Shown here: in pieces, positions 22,736-31,521 of the stretch
Numbering within the stretch: position 1 is the stretch's first letter
Layout: every line of letters starts with the position of its first letter
Assembly (NCBI GenBank): GCA_017305135.1
Contig: JAFKNA010000019.1
Span: forward strand, 1-64,000
Source of the DNA: Lysobacterales bacterium
GTDB lineage: Bacteria; Pseudomonadota; Gammaproteobacteria; Xanthomonadales; Rhodanobacteraceae
Direction: 5' to 3'
DNA length: 64,000 bases
The notes under the pieces: model-generated
What the model saw: the letters and a program-made list of their open reading frames with translations, nothing else
What the model was told of the DNA's origin: nothing
Databases searched by the model: none
Made by a program: the position numbers and the translations under genes

Positions 22736-22762
22736 CTTATGGCGCAAGTTACGGGCTGTCAA
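22734..22762 (-). promoter_or_regulatory. dcw operon promoter (Pmra)
   Basis: A perfect -35 TTGACA (22757-22762) is followed after 17 bp by TAAGGT (22734-22739) as -10. The predicted start site falls inside the MraZ repeats, which fits autorepression. The -10 is weak (3 of 6 consensus), so the element may need the strong -35. Confidence 0.75.
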
Positions 22763-22915
22763 GGAAAATCCAGTGGAAAACGGGGCCGTTTCGTGGGGTC
22801 GTTCAGACCCGGCACGCCTCCGTTCAGGGGCACTTTTCGAGTGCTTCCTGAGGGATGGGCGGCAACGTCTTGAAAGGCCGGAGAATCGCGCGAGCGGGGC
22901 GCGAACACGCGAAGT

Positions 22916-23280
22916 GCGGGAGCCGGCCGATAAGCCGGGTTCTGTCGTGGGCAGCCATTCCTCTAGGCCTTGCGTCGCCGCAAGGCTCGAGCGACCAACC
23001 CGGGAACGGCGCGGGCCACGCCATGGTTCCCCTATTCGGTCTTGCTCCAGGTGGGGTTTGCCGTGCCGGTCTGTTGCCAGACTCGCGGTGCGCTCTTGCC
23101 GCACCGTTTCACCCTTGCCTGATCCGGCTGCGCCAGGCGCAACCGGCCATCGGCGGTCTGCTCTCTGTTGCACTTTCCGTCGGCTTGCGCCGCCCAGGCG
23201 TTACCTGGCACCTTGCCCTGTGGAGCCCGGACTTTCCTCGGCGCCCCGTGGGGCGACGCGGCTGCCTGGCCGACTCCCGC
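22916..23280 (-). ncRNA. rnpB: RNase P RNA (M1 RNA)
   Basis: The minus strand carries the bacterial type A RNase P RNA, the ribozyme that matures tRNA 5' ends. Nearly universal strings are present: GAGGAAAGTCCGGGCTCC, CAGGTAACGCCTGG, AGTGCAACAGAGAGCA, CAAGGGTGAAACGGTGCG, and GACAGAACCCGGCTTATCGG near the 3' end. P1 is formed by GCGGGAG-CGGCC at 23280 and the complementary GGCCGGCTCCCGC ending at 22916, which sets both ends. The length is about 365 nt, slightly under E. coli's 377. Location upstream of mraZ is typical of Pseudomonas and relatives. Confidence 0.97.
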
Positions 23281-23285
23281 ACGTC

Positions 23286-23291
23286 ATTCTA
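23286..23291 (-). promoter_or_regulatory. rnpB -10 box
   Basis: TAGAAT on the minus strand lies five bases upstream of the first base of the P1 helix, as expected for a -10 of a stable RNA gene. No good -35 is seen 16-18 bp upstream. Confidence 0.6.
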
Positions 23292-23407
23292 GCATTCGTG
23301 ACATTGGCTCACGCGGCGTGCCGCCCACGCAGAGCGGCGTCTTGCGGGTTCCTGCTCGCATCGCGTGCGAGGCACGCATCCTGCGTGCCAGGAGCACGAG
23401 CCACCCG

Positions 23408-23659
23408 TCAGCGATGCCGCAGCCACCACCAGGTCTGCATGGCCACGCCAAGCGCCAGCAGCCCGGCGACGAAGCGGCCGATCATCGCCCAGATGGCCGA
23501 CTGCTCGGGCGCGGGGAACTGGCGGCCGGCGAACCACCCGGCCAGCGCCGAAAGCAGCAGGAACACCACCACGAACACCAGCACGGCGGACACGCTGGCG
23601 AGTGCGCGCGAGGCACGGGGAGAAGCGGGCGCGTGCCCGCTGCGATTGGATCGGACCAT
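23408..23659 (-). CDS. Small two-span membrane protein, unknown
   Basis: This 83-aa product is not recognised. It starts MVRSNRSGHAPASPRAS and has a transmembrane helix at about residues 19-44 and a second at about 54-76, ending in WWWLRHR. A GTGAGG ribosome site lies five bases before the ATG at 23659. The gene sits between rsmI (115 bp upstream) and rnpB on the same strand. The reading frame extends further upstream but without a better start. The regular hydrophobic pattern and ribosome site make it more likely real than a chance frame. Confidence 0.6.
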   Translation of the reverse strand: MVRSNRSGHAPASPRASRALASVSAVLVFVVVFLLLSALAGWFAGRQFPAPEQSAIWAMIGRFVAGLLALGVAMQTWWWLRHR

Positions 23660-23774
23660 GCCGGCCTCACGGAAACCATTGCCTGGCCGCAACCCTCGCC
23701 GCAATGCGGACGCATTGCAAGCCGCCGGCATCGCTACGCCGCCAGCGGAACCCGGCGCGTCAGGCACGCGGCAG

Positions 23775-24617
23775 TCAGCGTTCCTCCTCGCCGCCAGCAT
23801 AGATCTCGCGCCGGGACGCGCCGGAAATTGCTGCGGCCAAGCGCGCCGCGCGGGCCGGCGGAAGCTCGCCCTTCAGCAGCGCGAACACGCGCCGCCCCTC
23901 CGCCAGTCGCGCCTCGGCCGCTTGCGCCGCCGCGCCGCCGACCACCAGCACGAACTCGCCGCGGCGCTGGTCGGGATCGCCGGCGACCCGCGCCGCGAGT
24001 TCCTGCAGGGAACCGGCGAGCACGGTTTCGAACAGCTTGGTGAGTTCGCGTGCCAGCACCGCCTCGCGTTCGCCGCCGAAGACGCCGACGAAGTCGGCCA
24101 GCGAATCGGCGATGCGATGGCTCGATTCGTAGAAGATGAGGGTGCGGGTTTCGCCTGCGAGTTCCTGCAGGCGCTGGCGCCGCGGCCCGGCGCGTGCCGG
24201 CAGGAAGCCCTCGAACACGAAACGGTCGCTCGGCAGGCCGGCCACCGAGAGCGCGGCGATCGCCGCGCATGGGCCCGGCACCGGCGACACCGCGCAACCG
24301 GCGGCACGCGCCGCCTGCACCAGGCGGAAACCGGGATCGCTGACCAGCGGCGTGCCGGCGTCGCTGACCAGCGCCACGTCCTCGCCCTGGCGCAGGCGCA
24401 TCACGATGCGCCCGGCCTGCTCGCGCTCGTTGTGCTCGTGCAGGGCCACGCGCTGCGCGCGGCTGCCGGCCAGCGCCAGGATGGCCGCGCTGTGGCGCGT
24501 GTCCTCGGCCGCGACCAGGGATACCCCGGCCAGCACCTCGCGGGCGCGCGGCGAAAGATCGTCGAGGTTGCCGATGGGTGTGGCCACCACCCACAGGCGT
24601 CCGCCTGCCTGTTCCAT
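23775..24617 (-). CDS. rsmI: 16S rRNA (cytidine1402-2'-O)-methyltransferase RsmI
   Basis: RsmI methylates the 2'-OH of C1402. The 280-aa product has the tetrapyrrole-methylase fold: VVATPIGNLDDLSPRA at the N-terminus, AEDTRHSA, VSDAGTPLVSDPG and VPGPCAAIAALSVAGLPSDRF, then the family-specific ESSHRI and FVGVFGGEREAVLARELTKLFE. It is divergent from lpoA, with 86 bp between the two starts, as in many proteobacteria. Confidence 0.96.
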   Translation of the reverse strand: MEQAGGRLWVVATPIGNLDDLSPRAREVLAGVSLVAAEDTRHSAAILALAGSRAQRVALHEHNEREQAGRIVMRLRQGEDVALVSDAGTPLVSDPGFRLVQAARAAGCAVSPVPGPCAAIAALSVAGLPSDRFVFEGFLPARAGPRRQRLQELAGETRTLIFYESSHRIADSLADFVGVFGGEREAVLARELTKLFETVLAGSLQELAARVAGDPDQRRGEFVLVVGGAAAQAAEARLAEGRRVFALLKGELPPARAARLAAAISGASRREIYAGGEEER

Positions 24618-24652
24618 CCAGTCCTCCGGCCCGCCGGCTTCCCGGGCGCGCT

Positions 24653-24676
24653 GCTGCGATCGGCTATGATCGCAGC
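24653..24676. promoter_or_regulatory. Perfect 9-bp inverted repeat between rsmI and lpoA
   Basis: GCTGCGATC (24653-24661) and GATCGCAGC (24668-24676) are exact complements with a 6-base spacer. The plus-strand hexamer TATGAT (24665-24670), a candidate -10 for lpoA, lies inside it. The symmetry and the overlap with a possible promoter suggest an operator for an unknown dimeric regulator. An RNA hairpin in the lpoA leader is an alternative. Confidence 0.5.
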
Positions 24677-24703
24677 CTTCGCCGCCCGACGCGCAGGTCC
24701 AGC

Positions 24704-26509
24704 ATGCCCGGAGAGCCGATCCGAATCCCGCCTGGCGGCCGTTCGCGCGCGCCGCGCCTGCTGCTTGCCGGCGTGCTGGGGTTGCTCATGGCGGCCTGCG
24801 CGACGCTGGCGCCGGGCCCGGAAATCACCCAGCAGGCGCAGCGCGCCGAGCAGGCCTACCGCGACGGCGACTTCGATCGCGCCGCATCGAGCTATCTCGA
24901 CCTGGCGCGCAGCCAGCGCGGCGCGGCCGCCTCGTACTACCGCCTGCGCGCCGCGGAGGCGCTGCGCCAGCGTGGCGACCTCGCGGGGGCCTCGCGGGCG
25001 CTCGAAGGCGTCAATCGTCGGCACCTCGATACGAACGAAGCGGCGCGCCTGTCCCTGCTGGAAGCGGAGATCGCGCTCCACGACAACGACCCCGCGCGAA
25101 GCCGCGCCCTGCTCGCGCGGATGCCCGCCGCGCTGCCACCCGAACTCGCCATTCGCCGGCTGGAACTCGGCGCGCGCGGCGAGCTTGCGATGGGCGACCG
25201 CTTTGCCGCCGCCCGCCTGCGCGCAGCGCTCGACGGCCGCCTGCGCGATCCGGACCGCAGCCACAATCGCGGCGAGCTGATCGCGGCGCTGGCGGAGATC
25301 GACACCGCGACGCTGGCCTCGCGTGCCGAGGCGCTTCCCCCCGATGATCCGGTGCTGCCGTGGATCGAGCAGGTGCTGCGCCGCCGCGGACAACCCCTGG
25401 CGCGTGAACTGCCGCGCGCCGAGCGGCCGGTCGGCACCTTGCGCGAAGGTGCGGGCGGCGCATTGCAGGCCGAGGGCTATCGTCCGCCCGGGCGGATCGC
25501 CCTGCTGTTGCCGCTTGATGGAAACCTGGCACCGGTGGCGCAGTCGATCCGCGACGGGTTCCTTGCGGCCTGGTTCAACGATCCCGGCGAGCAGCGCCCC
25601 GAGCTGCGCATCCACAGCAGCGGCAATTCGCCGGAGAGCGCGATTGCCGCGTATCGTGCCGCGGTGGCCGAAGGCGCCGAGCGGGTCGTCGGGCCCCTGC
25701 AGCGCGAAGCCGTCGGCGCCCTCTTCCACGAGATCCTCGAGGTGCCGGTGCTGGCGCTCAATCACCCCGACACCGGCGAGGCGCCGCCGCCGGGCAGCGC
25801 CGAATTCGGCCTGCTGCCGGAGGCCGAGGGCGCCCAGGTCGCGCGGCACATGCAGGCGCGGGGCATCCTGCGCGCCGCGATCATCGCCGCGGATGCCGAT
25901 TGGGCGCAGCGCGCGGCGCATGCGTTCCGGGCCCAGTTCGAAGCCGGCGGCGGCAGCATCGCCGGAGAAACCCGCCTTCCCGGGGGCGAAGTCGATTTCG
26001 GCACCGCCATCGTGCAGGCAACCGCCACGCTCGGCACCGAAGCGGATGCCGGCGTCTTCATCAGCATGCGCCCGCAACAGGCGCGCATCCTCGTGCCGCA
26101 GCTCAGGCTTGCCGAGATCGATGCGCCGGTGTTCGCGACCTCGCACATCAACTCCGGCGACGACAACCCCGCGCTCGACCGCGACCTCGACGGCGTCGAG
26201 TTCTGCGACGCGCCATGGCTGTTCGGTCCCCTTCCCGGCCGCCCGGATCGGAGTCGCGCAAGCAGCCAGCTCGACAGCGCGCGCGGCGTGGGCGCGCGCC
26301 TGTTCGCCTTCGGCATGGATGCCTATGCGCTGCTGCCCTACCTGGACTGGCTGCTCGGCCATCCAGACGCCTATCTGGAAGGGGCCACCGGCGACCTCAG
26401 CGCGGATGCCTTCGGTCGTATCCGCCGCAGCCTCGGCTGGGCGCGCTTCGAGAACGGCATCGCCCGCCCGGTGGACGGGGCACTCAGCGCGCAGCCGGTC
26501 GAACCGTGA
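24704..26509 (+). CDS. lpoA: Outer-membrane lipoprotein activator of PBP1A, LpoA
   Basis: LpoA reaches from the outer membrane through the peptidoglycan to activate PBP1A. The 601-aa product has a lipoprotein signal with lipobox LLMAAC (cysteine near residue 32), an N-terminal TPR-like helical domain ([24 protein letters not shown]), and a C-terminal periplasmic-binding-protein-like domain (from about [22 protein letters not shown]). The start at 24704 ([12 protein letters not shown]) directly precedes the signal peptide. It is followed by yraN with a 4-bp overlap, the same order as in E. coli. Confidence 0.92.
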   Translation: MPGEPIRIPPGGRSRAPRLLLAGVLGLLMAACATLAPGPEITQQAQRAEQAYRDGDFDRAASSYLDLARSQRGAAASYYRLRAAEALRQRGDLAGASRALEGVNRRHLDTNEAARLSLLEAEIALHDNDPARSRALLARMPAALPPELAIRRLELGARGELAMGDRFAAARLRAALDGRLRDPDRSHNRGELIAALAEIDTATLASRAEALPPDDPVLPWIEQVLRRRGQPLARELPRAERPVGTLREGAGGALQAEGYRPPGRIALLLPLDGNLAPVAQSIRDGFLAAWFNDPGEQRPELRIHSSGNSPESAIAAYRAAVAEGAERVVGPLQREAVGALFHEILEVPVLALNHPDTGEAPPPGSAEFGLLPEAEGAQVARHMQARGILRAAIIAADADWAQRAAHAFRAQFEAGGGSIAGETRLPGGEVDFGTAIVQATATLGTEADAGVFISMRPQQARILVPQLRLAEIDAPVFATSHINSGDDNPALDRDLDGVEFCDAPWLFGPLPGRPDRSRASSQLDSARGVGARLFAFGMDAYALLPYLDWLLGHPDAYLEGATGDLSADAFGRIRRSLGWARFENGIARPVDGALSAQPVEP

Positions 26510-26898
26510 TCCTGCGCCGCCGGCGCGAGACGCCGCGGGCGGCCGGTTCGCATTACGAAGAGCTCGCCCTCGCCCACCTCGAGGGCGCCGGCCTGCGCCT
26601 GCTGACCCGCAACTTCACCTGCCGCCTGGGCGAGCTCGACCTCGTCATGCGCGACGGCGAGGTGCTGGTATTCGTCGAGGTGCGCTATCGCCGCAATCCG
26701 GCGCCCGGCGGTTTCGGCGATGGCGTCGAATCGGTGGGCACTGCCAAGCGCATGCGGCTGGTGCGCGCGGCGGGCATGTTCCTCGCCGCGCATCCGCGCC
26801 TCGCCAACCAGCCCTGCCGCTTCGACGTGGTGGCGATCAGTGGAGCGGCCGGCGCGGAGGGGCTCGACTGGCGACGGAACGCCTTCGACGCGTCCTAG
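26506..26898 (+). CDS. yraN: UPF0102 / YraN-family endonuclease-fold protein
   Basis: The product is 130 aa, the usual length. It has the PD-(D/E)XK-like core [36 protein letters not shown] split around GELDLV, then FVEVRYRR. The function of YraN is not firmly established. The fold suggests a nuclease resembling Holliday junction resolvases. The start is GTG at 26506, overlapping the lpoA stop as GTGA. In E. coli, diaA follows. Here the next gene is the dolP homologue, so diaA is missing from the locus. Confidence 0.9.
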   Translation: MILRRRRETPRAAGSHYEELALAHLEGAGLRLLTRNFTCRLGELDLVMRDGEVLVFVEVRYRRNPAPGGFGDGVESVGTAKRMRLVRAAGMFLAAHPRLANQPCRFDVVAISGAAGAEGLDWRRNAFDAS

Positions 26899-26983
26899 GC
26901 GCCCATCGGCGGCACCGATTCGGCACAATGGGCGCGACCGCGCCTGCCGCGCCAGGCGTCCCTCCGTTCCCGAGGAACCGTCC

Positions 26984-27577
26984 ATGCCGCTCCGCCACTT
27001 CGTCGCCTGGCTCGCCCTGCTGATCCTGCTGCCCGCGTTCGGCGGCTGCATCGCCGCCGTCGTCGGCGGCGCCGCGGTGGGCGCCAGCGCCGCCCACGAC
27101 CGCCGCAGCACCGGCGCCTACGTCGAGGACAAGCGCATCTACCTCGCCGCCTACAACGCGATCAACAAGGACAAGGAACTGGCGCTGCAGAACAACGTCG
27201 TGATCGTGGTCTACGACGGCGTCATGCTGCTGGCCGGCGAAGTGCGCACCAGTGAACTCAAGTCGCGCGCCGAGCGCCTCGCCAGCGGCTTCGAAGGCAC
27301 GCGCCGCATCGTCAACGAACTGGAGGTGCGCGAGCCAGAAGGCTTCTGGTCGCGCCGCCGCGACAACACCATCACCGCGCACGTGAAGACCGCCTTGCTC
27401 GACATCACCAGCATGCCCGGTTTCGATCCCACCCGCGTCAACGTCACCACCACCCACCGCGTGGTCTACCTGATGGGCAAGGTGAACGCCGAGGAGGCCG
27501 ACGCGGTGGTCGAGATCGCGCGCAACGTGGCCGGGGTCGAGCGCGTGGTGAAGGTGTTCGATTATGTGGAGGGCTGA
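26984..27577 (+). CDS. dolP: BON-domain lipoprotein, DolP-like
   Basis: DolP (YraP) is an outer-membrane lipoprotein that supports BAM function and envelope integrity. The 197-aa product has a signal peptide with lipobox PAFGGC (Cys near residue 22), then two BON domains (about 50-115 and 125-195), with the repeated pattern VVYDGVMLLAGEV and VVYLMGKVNAEEADAVVEIARNVAGVERVVKVF. Length and two-BON layout match E. coli DolP. GAGGAA precedes the ATG at 26984. Heptamer repeats start at its stop codon. Confidence 0.88.
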   Translation: MPLRHFVAWLALLILLPAFGGCIAAVVGGAAVGASAAHDRRSTGAYVEDKRIYLAAYNAINKDKELALQNNVVIVVYDGVMLLAGEVRTSELKSRAERLASGFEGTRRIVNELEVREPEGFWSRRRDNTITAHVKTALLDITSMPGFDPTRVNVTTTHRVVYLMGKVNAEEADAVVEIARNVAGVERVVKVFDYVEG

Positions 27578-27620
27578 TGAAGGGCTGAGGCTGAGGGCTG
27601 CAGGCGAGGACTGAGGCTCA
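27571..27620. repeat. GGGCTGA heptamer repeat cluster
   Basis: Units GGGCTGA at 27571 and 27582, GGCTGA at 27589, GGGCTG at 27595 and further degenerate units lie between dolP and pgpA. The first unit includes the dolP stop codon. The same heptamer in the opposite orientation forms the array at 36855-36903. Confidence 0.7.
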
Positions 27621-27634
27621 CTCCGGAAAACCCC

Positions 27635-28129
27635 TCATCCGAGCCACGCCAGCAGGCCGCCGAGGACGAGCGCCGCCCAGACGCCGGCGAGCACGTCGTC
27701 GAGCATCACGCCGAGGCCGCCGGTCACGCGCCGGTCGGCCCAGGACACCGGCCAGGGCTTCCATACGTCGAAGAGGCGGAACAGCAGGAAGCCGGCCCCG
27801 ATCCAGGGCCAGCCGCGCGGCCAGGCGAGGAGTGGCGCGAGCGCGATCCACTGGCCGACGAACTCGTCCCAGACGATGGCGCCGGGGTCGGCGAGTGCGA
27901 GCCGGCGCGCGGCCACGGCCGAGGCCCACACCCCCAGCGCGAAGGCAAGCACGAGCGCGAGCAGGTACCACGGCCAGGCGAGCTCGCGCAGTGCCAGCCA
28001 CGGCAGCAGCGCAGCGGCGGAACCGGCCGTACCCGGCGCGACCGGGGACAGGCCCGAGCCGAAGCCGCAGGCGATCCAGCCGGCGGGGTGCGACAGCAGG
28101 GCGCGGCGCTGCGCCGCGTCGAGGCTCAT
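27635..28129 (-). CDS. pgpA: Phosphatidylglycerophosphatase A
   Basis: PgpA removes phosphate from phosphatidylglycerophosphate at the inner membrane. The 164-aa product has GFGSGLSPVAPGTAGS near the N-terminus, VWDEFVGQWIAL in the middle, RLFDVWKPWP, and GGLGVMLDDVLAGVWAAL at the C-terminus, all family signatures with acidic metal-binding residues. It has about four membrane spans. The ATG at 28129 overlaps the thiL stop as ATGA. Confidence 0.96.
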   Translation of the reverse strand: MSLDAAQRRALLSHPAGWIACGFGSGLSPVAPGTAGSAAALLPWLALRELAWPWYLLALVLAFALGVWASAVAARRLALADPGAIVWDEFVGQWIALAPLLAWPRGWPWIGAGFLLFRLFDVWKPWPVSWADRRVTGGLGVMLDDVLAGVWAALVLGGLLAWLG

Positions 28130-29103
28130 GCGAAATGCTCCCAGCCGCGGTGTTCAGGAACGATCTCGCTGCCATCGCCCGCGAGGAGCCGCACGCTTTC
28201 ACCCTCGACGACGCTGCCGATGCAGCTGACCGGACAATCCAATGCCGCGAGTGCCTGCCTCACCTCGGTCTCGCGCAGGGTCGGTGCGGTGAAGGCAAGC
28301 TGGTAGTCATCGCCGCCGCCGGCTTGAATGGCCAGGCGCTCCTCCCCCTCGAACAGCGCCGCGACGGCGCTCGAAGTCGGGAGCGCCTCGGCACGGATTT
28401 CCATGCCGACGCCGCTGCGGCGCGCGATGTGGCCAAGGTCCGCCAGCAGGCCATCGGAGGTGTCGATGCAGGCAGTGGCGAGGCCACGCAGGGCGCGTCC
28501 CGCCGCGAGCTGTGGGCGCGGCCGCTCGATGCGTTCGGTCACCGCCGCGCGCGCCCAGGCCGGCGCCTCTGCGAGCGTCGCGCCCTCGCCCGCTTGCAGG
28601 CAACGCAGGCCGGCAAGTCCGTCGCCGACCGTGCCGGTGACGAACACGCGATCCCCGATTTTGGCGCCATCGCGGCGCAGCGCCGTTCCGGCCGGCGCGA
28701 AGCCGTGGACGACCACGCCGATGGCGAGCGGCCCGGAAGTGGTGTCGCCGCCGACCAGGGCGACCTCGTGCTGCGCCGCAAGCGCGCAGAATCCATCGAT
28801 GAACCCTGCGACGAACGCCGCATCGGCGCGCGGCAAGGTCAGCGACAGCAGGGTCCACGCGGGCATCGCGCCCATCGCGGCGAGATCGGAGAGGTTGACC
28901 GCCAGCGCCTTCCAGCCGAGCGCGACGGGATCGCTGCCGGCGAGGAAATGTACGCCCTCGACCAGCGTGTCGGTGGTGACGAGGAGATCCTCGCGCGCCG
29001 GCGGCGCGAGGATCGCGCAGTCATCGCCGATGCCGAGGCGGACATCCCGACGACCGGACGGGCAACGCGCGCGGATCAGCTCGATGAGGTCGAATTCCGT
29101 CAT
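28126..29103 (-). CDS. thiL: Thiamine-monophosphate kinase
   Basis: ThiL phosphorylates thiamine monophosphate to the active diphosphate. The 325-aa PurM-like ATPase has GIGDDCAIL, TTDTLVEGVHFL, KALAVNLSDLAAMGA, VGGDTTSGP and CIDTSDGLLADLGHI, the usual Mg2+ and substrate motifs. It begins only four bases after the upstream membrane-protein gene and overlaps pgpA. Confidence 0.96.
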   Translation of the reverse strand: MTEFDLIELIRARCPSGRRDVRLGIGDDCAILAPPAREDLLVTTDTLVEGVHFLAGSDPVALGWKALAVNLSDLAAMGAMPAWTLLSLTLPRADAAFVAGFIDGFCALAAQHEVALVGGDTTSGPLAIGVVVHGFAPAGTALRRDGAKIGDRVFVTGTVGDGLAGLRCLQAGEGATLAEAPAWARAAVTERIERPRPQLAAGRALRGLATACIDTSDGLLADLGHIARRSGVGMEIRAEALPTSSAVAALFEGEERLAIQAGGGDDYQLAFTAPTLRETEVRQALAALDCPVSCIGSVVEGESVRLLAGDGSEIVPEHRGWEHFA

Positions 29104-29107
29104 GGCC

Positions 29108-30496
29108 TCAAGGGTCGATGAAGGAGAGCCGCGCCACCATGATCACCAGTACCCACCAGTGCACTCCGATCAGGAGTGCCTGCTGGCGCGGCGTGAAGCG
29201 CGCCAATGCGAGTCCGGCCGGCACCAGCATGAAGGGCTGGAGGAACAACCACACGCGTGCGGTCTCGGTACGCAGAAGTCCGGAAAGGTCGATCAACAGC
29301 ACGCTTGCAAGACCGATTCCCGCGAGCGCCAGCGCTCCCTGGCGTGCAGCCGGATCGGATCGTACCTGGCGGAAATAGGCCACTGGCAGAATCGCCACGG
29401 CGATGCCGGTGCCAACCAGGAAGTCCCAGGGGTCCAGCAGTACGCATGCCAGCCACGGCCGATGCACGAGCTCGGCGAATACGGACTGGGTAGCCAAGGC
29501 GTGTTGGAGGCTGGCAACCGGACGATAGCCGCTCAGCAACCACAGCAGCGCATAAAGGCCGAGCGCCGCCACCAGCGCGACCATCGCAGCGCCTGCAATC
29601 GGCACAACGACCGGTTTCGAATCACGGCTTCCCGCCCACGCCCGCCACGCAGCCGCGAGCAGCACGAAGACACCGAGCGCCAGCAGATTCCAGGCGAAGA
29701 ACGTCGCCACGAACAGGGCGACGCCCACCCAGAGCGCGTGGACGCGCGAGCCCTCCAGCGCCGACAACCACGCGGCCACGATCAGCATCGTCAGCAGCGG
29801 ATAGAGCTGGTCGAACTCGGGAAAGAACACGACCAGCGCCGGCATGATGGCGTAGAGCGCAGCCACGCGCAGCCGTGCCTGCGCGTCGCGGCTCCAGCGG
29901 CCGGCAAACCACCACGCCAGCGGCACGCCGAGGGAAGCGATCACACCGATCGCAAGGGCCGCCGCCAGGGGTGCTGCCGTTCCGAAAAGCTTCCAGAACG
30001 CGAAGTGGAACAGGATCGGCCCTGGCGGGTGGGTGGCCGAATGCAAAGCGAGTTCCGCTTCGTGGAAGGCGGCGAGCCACGGACCCAATTCAGTGATGGC
30101 GACCGCATCGGTGAAGTAGCTGGTCGCAACCGGCGATTCGATGATCGCCTGCAGGCGCTCCCAAGGGTGCGGATGGCAAAGTGCAGCGGCGAGCTGCAGG
30201 CCGAAGGCGGCAAGGACCAACCATGCCAGGCGCCAGCGAATCCCCAGCGGCTGCCGTCGCTGCAGCGCAAGCGCCAGTGGCAGCATCGGAACCGCAAGGA
30301 GCACCGCGCACCGCACCACTCCGAGATCCTGCCACGGCCGACGCCAGTACCAGGTGCCGTTGAGGAACTCGATGCCCGCGATCAGGCCGGTGGCGAAGAG
30401 CACCCCGACGCACATCGAGAGCATCCAGACCAGCGGTGGCAATTCGGCGGTGCGCGAGCCGCCACCGAGCGCGGCGATGCCATGATCCGGCTGCAT
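29108..30496 (-). CDS. Polytopic membrane protein, possible GT-C-type glycosyltransferase
   Basis: The product is 462 aa and I do not recognise a named family. It has about eleven to twelve hydrophobic segments spread over the whole length. A SATHPPGPILF motif near residue 150 resembles the periplasmic HPPG loop seen in some polyprenol-phosphate-dependent GT-C glycosyltransferases. The gene is tightly built into the ribH-nusB-thiL-pgpA operon: its ATG follows the nusB TGA with no gap, and its stop is four bases before thiL. In E. coli and most relatives nusB is followed directly by thiL. Its sugar donor and target are unknown, and another membrane role is possible. Confidence 0.7.
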   Translation of the reverse strand: MQPDHGIAALGGGSRTAELPPLVWMLSMCVGVLFATGLIAGIEFLNGTWYWRRPWQDLGVVRCAVLLAVPMLPLALALQRRQPLGIRWRLAWLVLAAFGLQLAAALCHPHPWERLQAIIESPVATSYFTDAVAITELGPWLAAFHEAELALHSATHPPGPILFHFAFWKLFGTAAPLAAALAIGVIASLGVPLAWWFAGRWSRDAQARLRVAALYAIMPALVVFFPEFDQLYPLLTMLIVAAWLSALEGSRVHALWVGVALFVATFFAWNLLALGVFVLLAAAWRAWAGSRDSKPVVVPIAGAAMVALVAALGLYALLWLLSGYRPVASLQHALATQSVFAELVHRPWLACVLLDPWDFLVGTGIAVAILPVAYFRQVRSDPAARQGALALAGIGLASVLLIDLSGLLRTETARVWLFLQPFMLVPAGLALARFTPRQQALLIGVHWWVLVIMVARLSFIDP

Positions 30497-30958
30497 TCAG
30501 CGTCGCCCGGCGCCGTACTCCGCGCTGCGCCACGTCGCGGCGAGCTTGTCGAGCACGCCGTTGACGTAGGTGTGGCCGTGCTCGGCGCCGAAGCGCTTGG
30601 TGGTTTCGACCGCCTCGTTCAGCACCACGCGATAGGGCACGTCGATGCGCTCGCGAAGTTCCCACGCGGCGATGCGCAGCACCGCCAGCTCGATCGGGTC
30701 GACGCGCTCGATGGCGCGGTCGAGGAAGGGCGCGATCGCCGCATCGAGTTCCGCCTGCTGGCGGGCGACGCCGCGCACCAGTGCGTCGAAATACTCCAGG
30801 TCGGCGATGCGCATGTCCTGCTCCTGGCAGAACTGCTCGATGACGCGGTCGATGCGGTTGCCGGAAAGCTGCCAGGCGTAGAGCGCCTGCAGGGCACGCC
30901 GGCGGGCGCGCGAACGCGCGGCGAGGTCGATGCCGCCGGACGGGCCGCCGGCGCTCAC
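30497..30958 (-). CDS. nusB: Transcription antitermination factor NusB
   Basis: NusB binds boxA RNA with NusE (S10) in rRNA antitermination. The 153-aa all-helical product has [67 protein letters not shown] and the C-terminal VNGVLDKLA. The start is GTG at 30958, overlapping the ribH stop as GTGA. Confidence 0.96.
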   Translation of the reverse strand: MSAGGPSGGIDLAARSRARRRALQALYAWQLSGNRIDRVIEQFCQEQDMRIADLEYFDALVRGVARQQAELDAAIAPFLDRAIERVDPIELAVLRIAAWELRERIDVPYRVVLNEAVETTKRFGAEHGHTYVNGVLDKLAATWRSAEYGAGRR

Positions 30959-31419
30959 AGGCGGGTCCACAGGTCGGCCATCTCGATCGCGGCGACGGCG
31001 ACGTCGCGGCCCTTGTTGCCGTGCGCGCCGCCCGCGCGCGCCTCGGCGTCGGCGTGGCGCTCGACCGCCAGCACGCCATTCAACACCGGCAGGCGGAAGT
31101 CCAGTGCCACGCGCATCAGGCCCTCGGCGCAGCAATCGGCGACGTGCTCGTAGTGGCGGGTATCGCCGCGCACCACGCAGCCGAGCGCGATCACCGCGGC
31201 GCAATCGGCGCGCAGCGCGCATTTCGCCGCCGCCGGCGGGAGTTCCCAGGCGCCCGGCACGCGCACCAGGTCGATGTGCTCGGCAGTAATCTCGTGTTCG
31301 CGCAGCGCCTCGAGGGCGCCTTCGATCAGCGCATCGACGATGCGCGGGTTCCAGCGGCTGGCGACGATGGCGTAACGCGCATCGGCGACGGGCCGCGCGT
31401 CTCCGGAATAGACAGGCAT
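30955..31419 (-). CDS. ribH: 6,7-dimethyl-8-ribityllumazine synthase
   Basis: RibH makes lumazine, the riboflavin precursor, in icosahedral or decameric assemblies. The 154-aa product has [46 protein letters not shown] and FGVL-like NGVLAVE segments. The ATG at 31419 ([11 protein letters not shown]) is chosen over an upstream start because the extension has no family similarity. It heads the ribH-nusB-membrane protein-thiL-pgpA run. Confidence 0.95.
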   Translation of the reverse strand: MPVYSGDARPVADARYAIVASRWNPRIVDALIEGALEALREHEITAEHIDLVRVPGAWELPPAAAKCALRADCAAVIALGCVVRGDTRHYEHVADCCAEGLMRVALDFRLPVLNGVLAVERHADAEARAGGAHGNKGRDVAVAAIEMADLWTRL

Positions 31420-31521
31420 GGACGGAACGGGGCGGGAAATCGGGCACCAGTGTAACCGAGGGCGCACGCGCACCGACGCCGCCGCGCCGCGCCGGCGCGC
31501 ACGCGGGCGACCTGGCCAGTG

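Noticed and set aside
22221-25280. A 1019-codon plus-strand frame from rsmH to past rsmI
   Set aside because: It crosses rnpB, the dcw promoter and rsmI antisense, and has no protein similarity.
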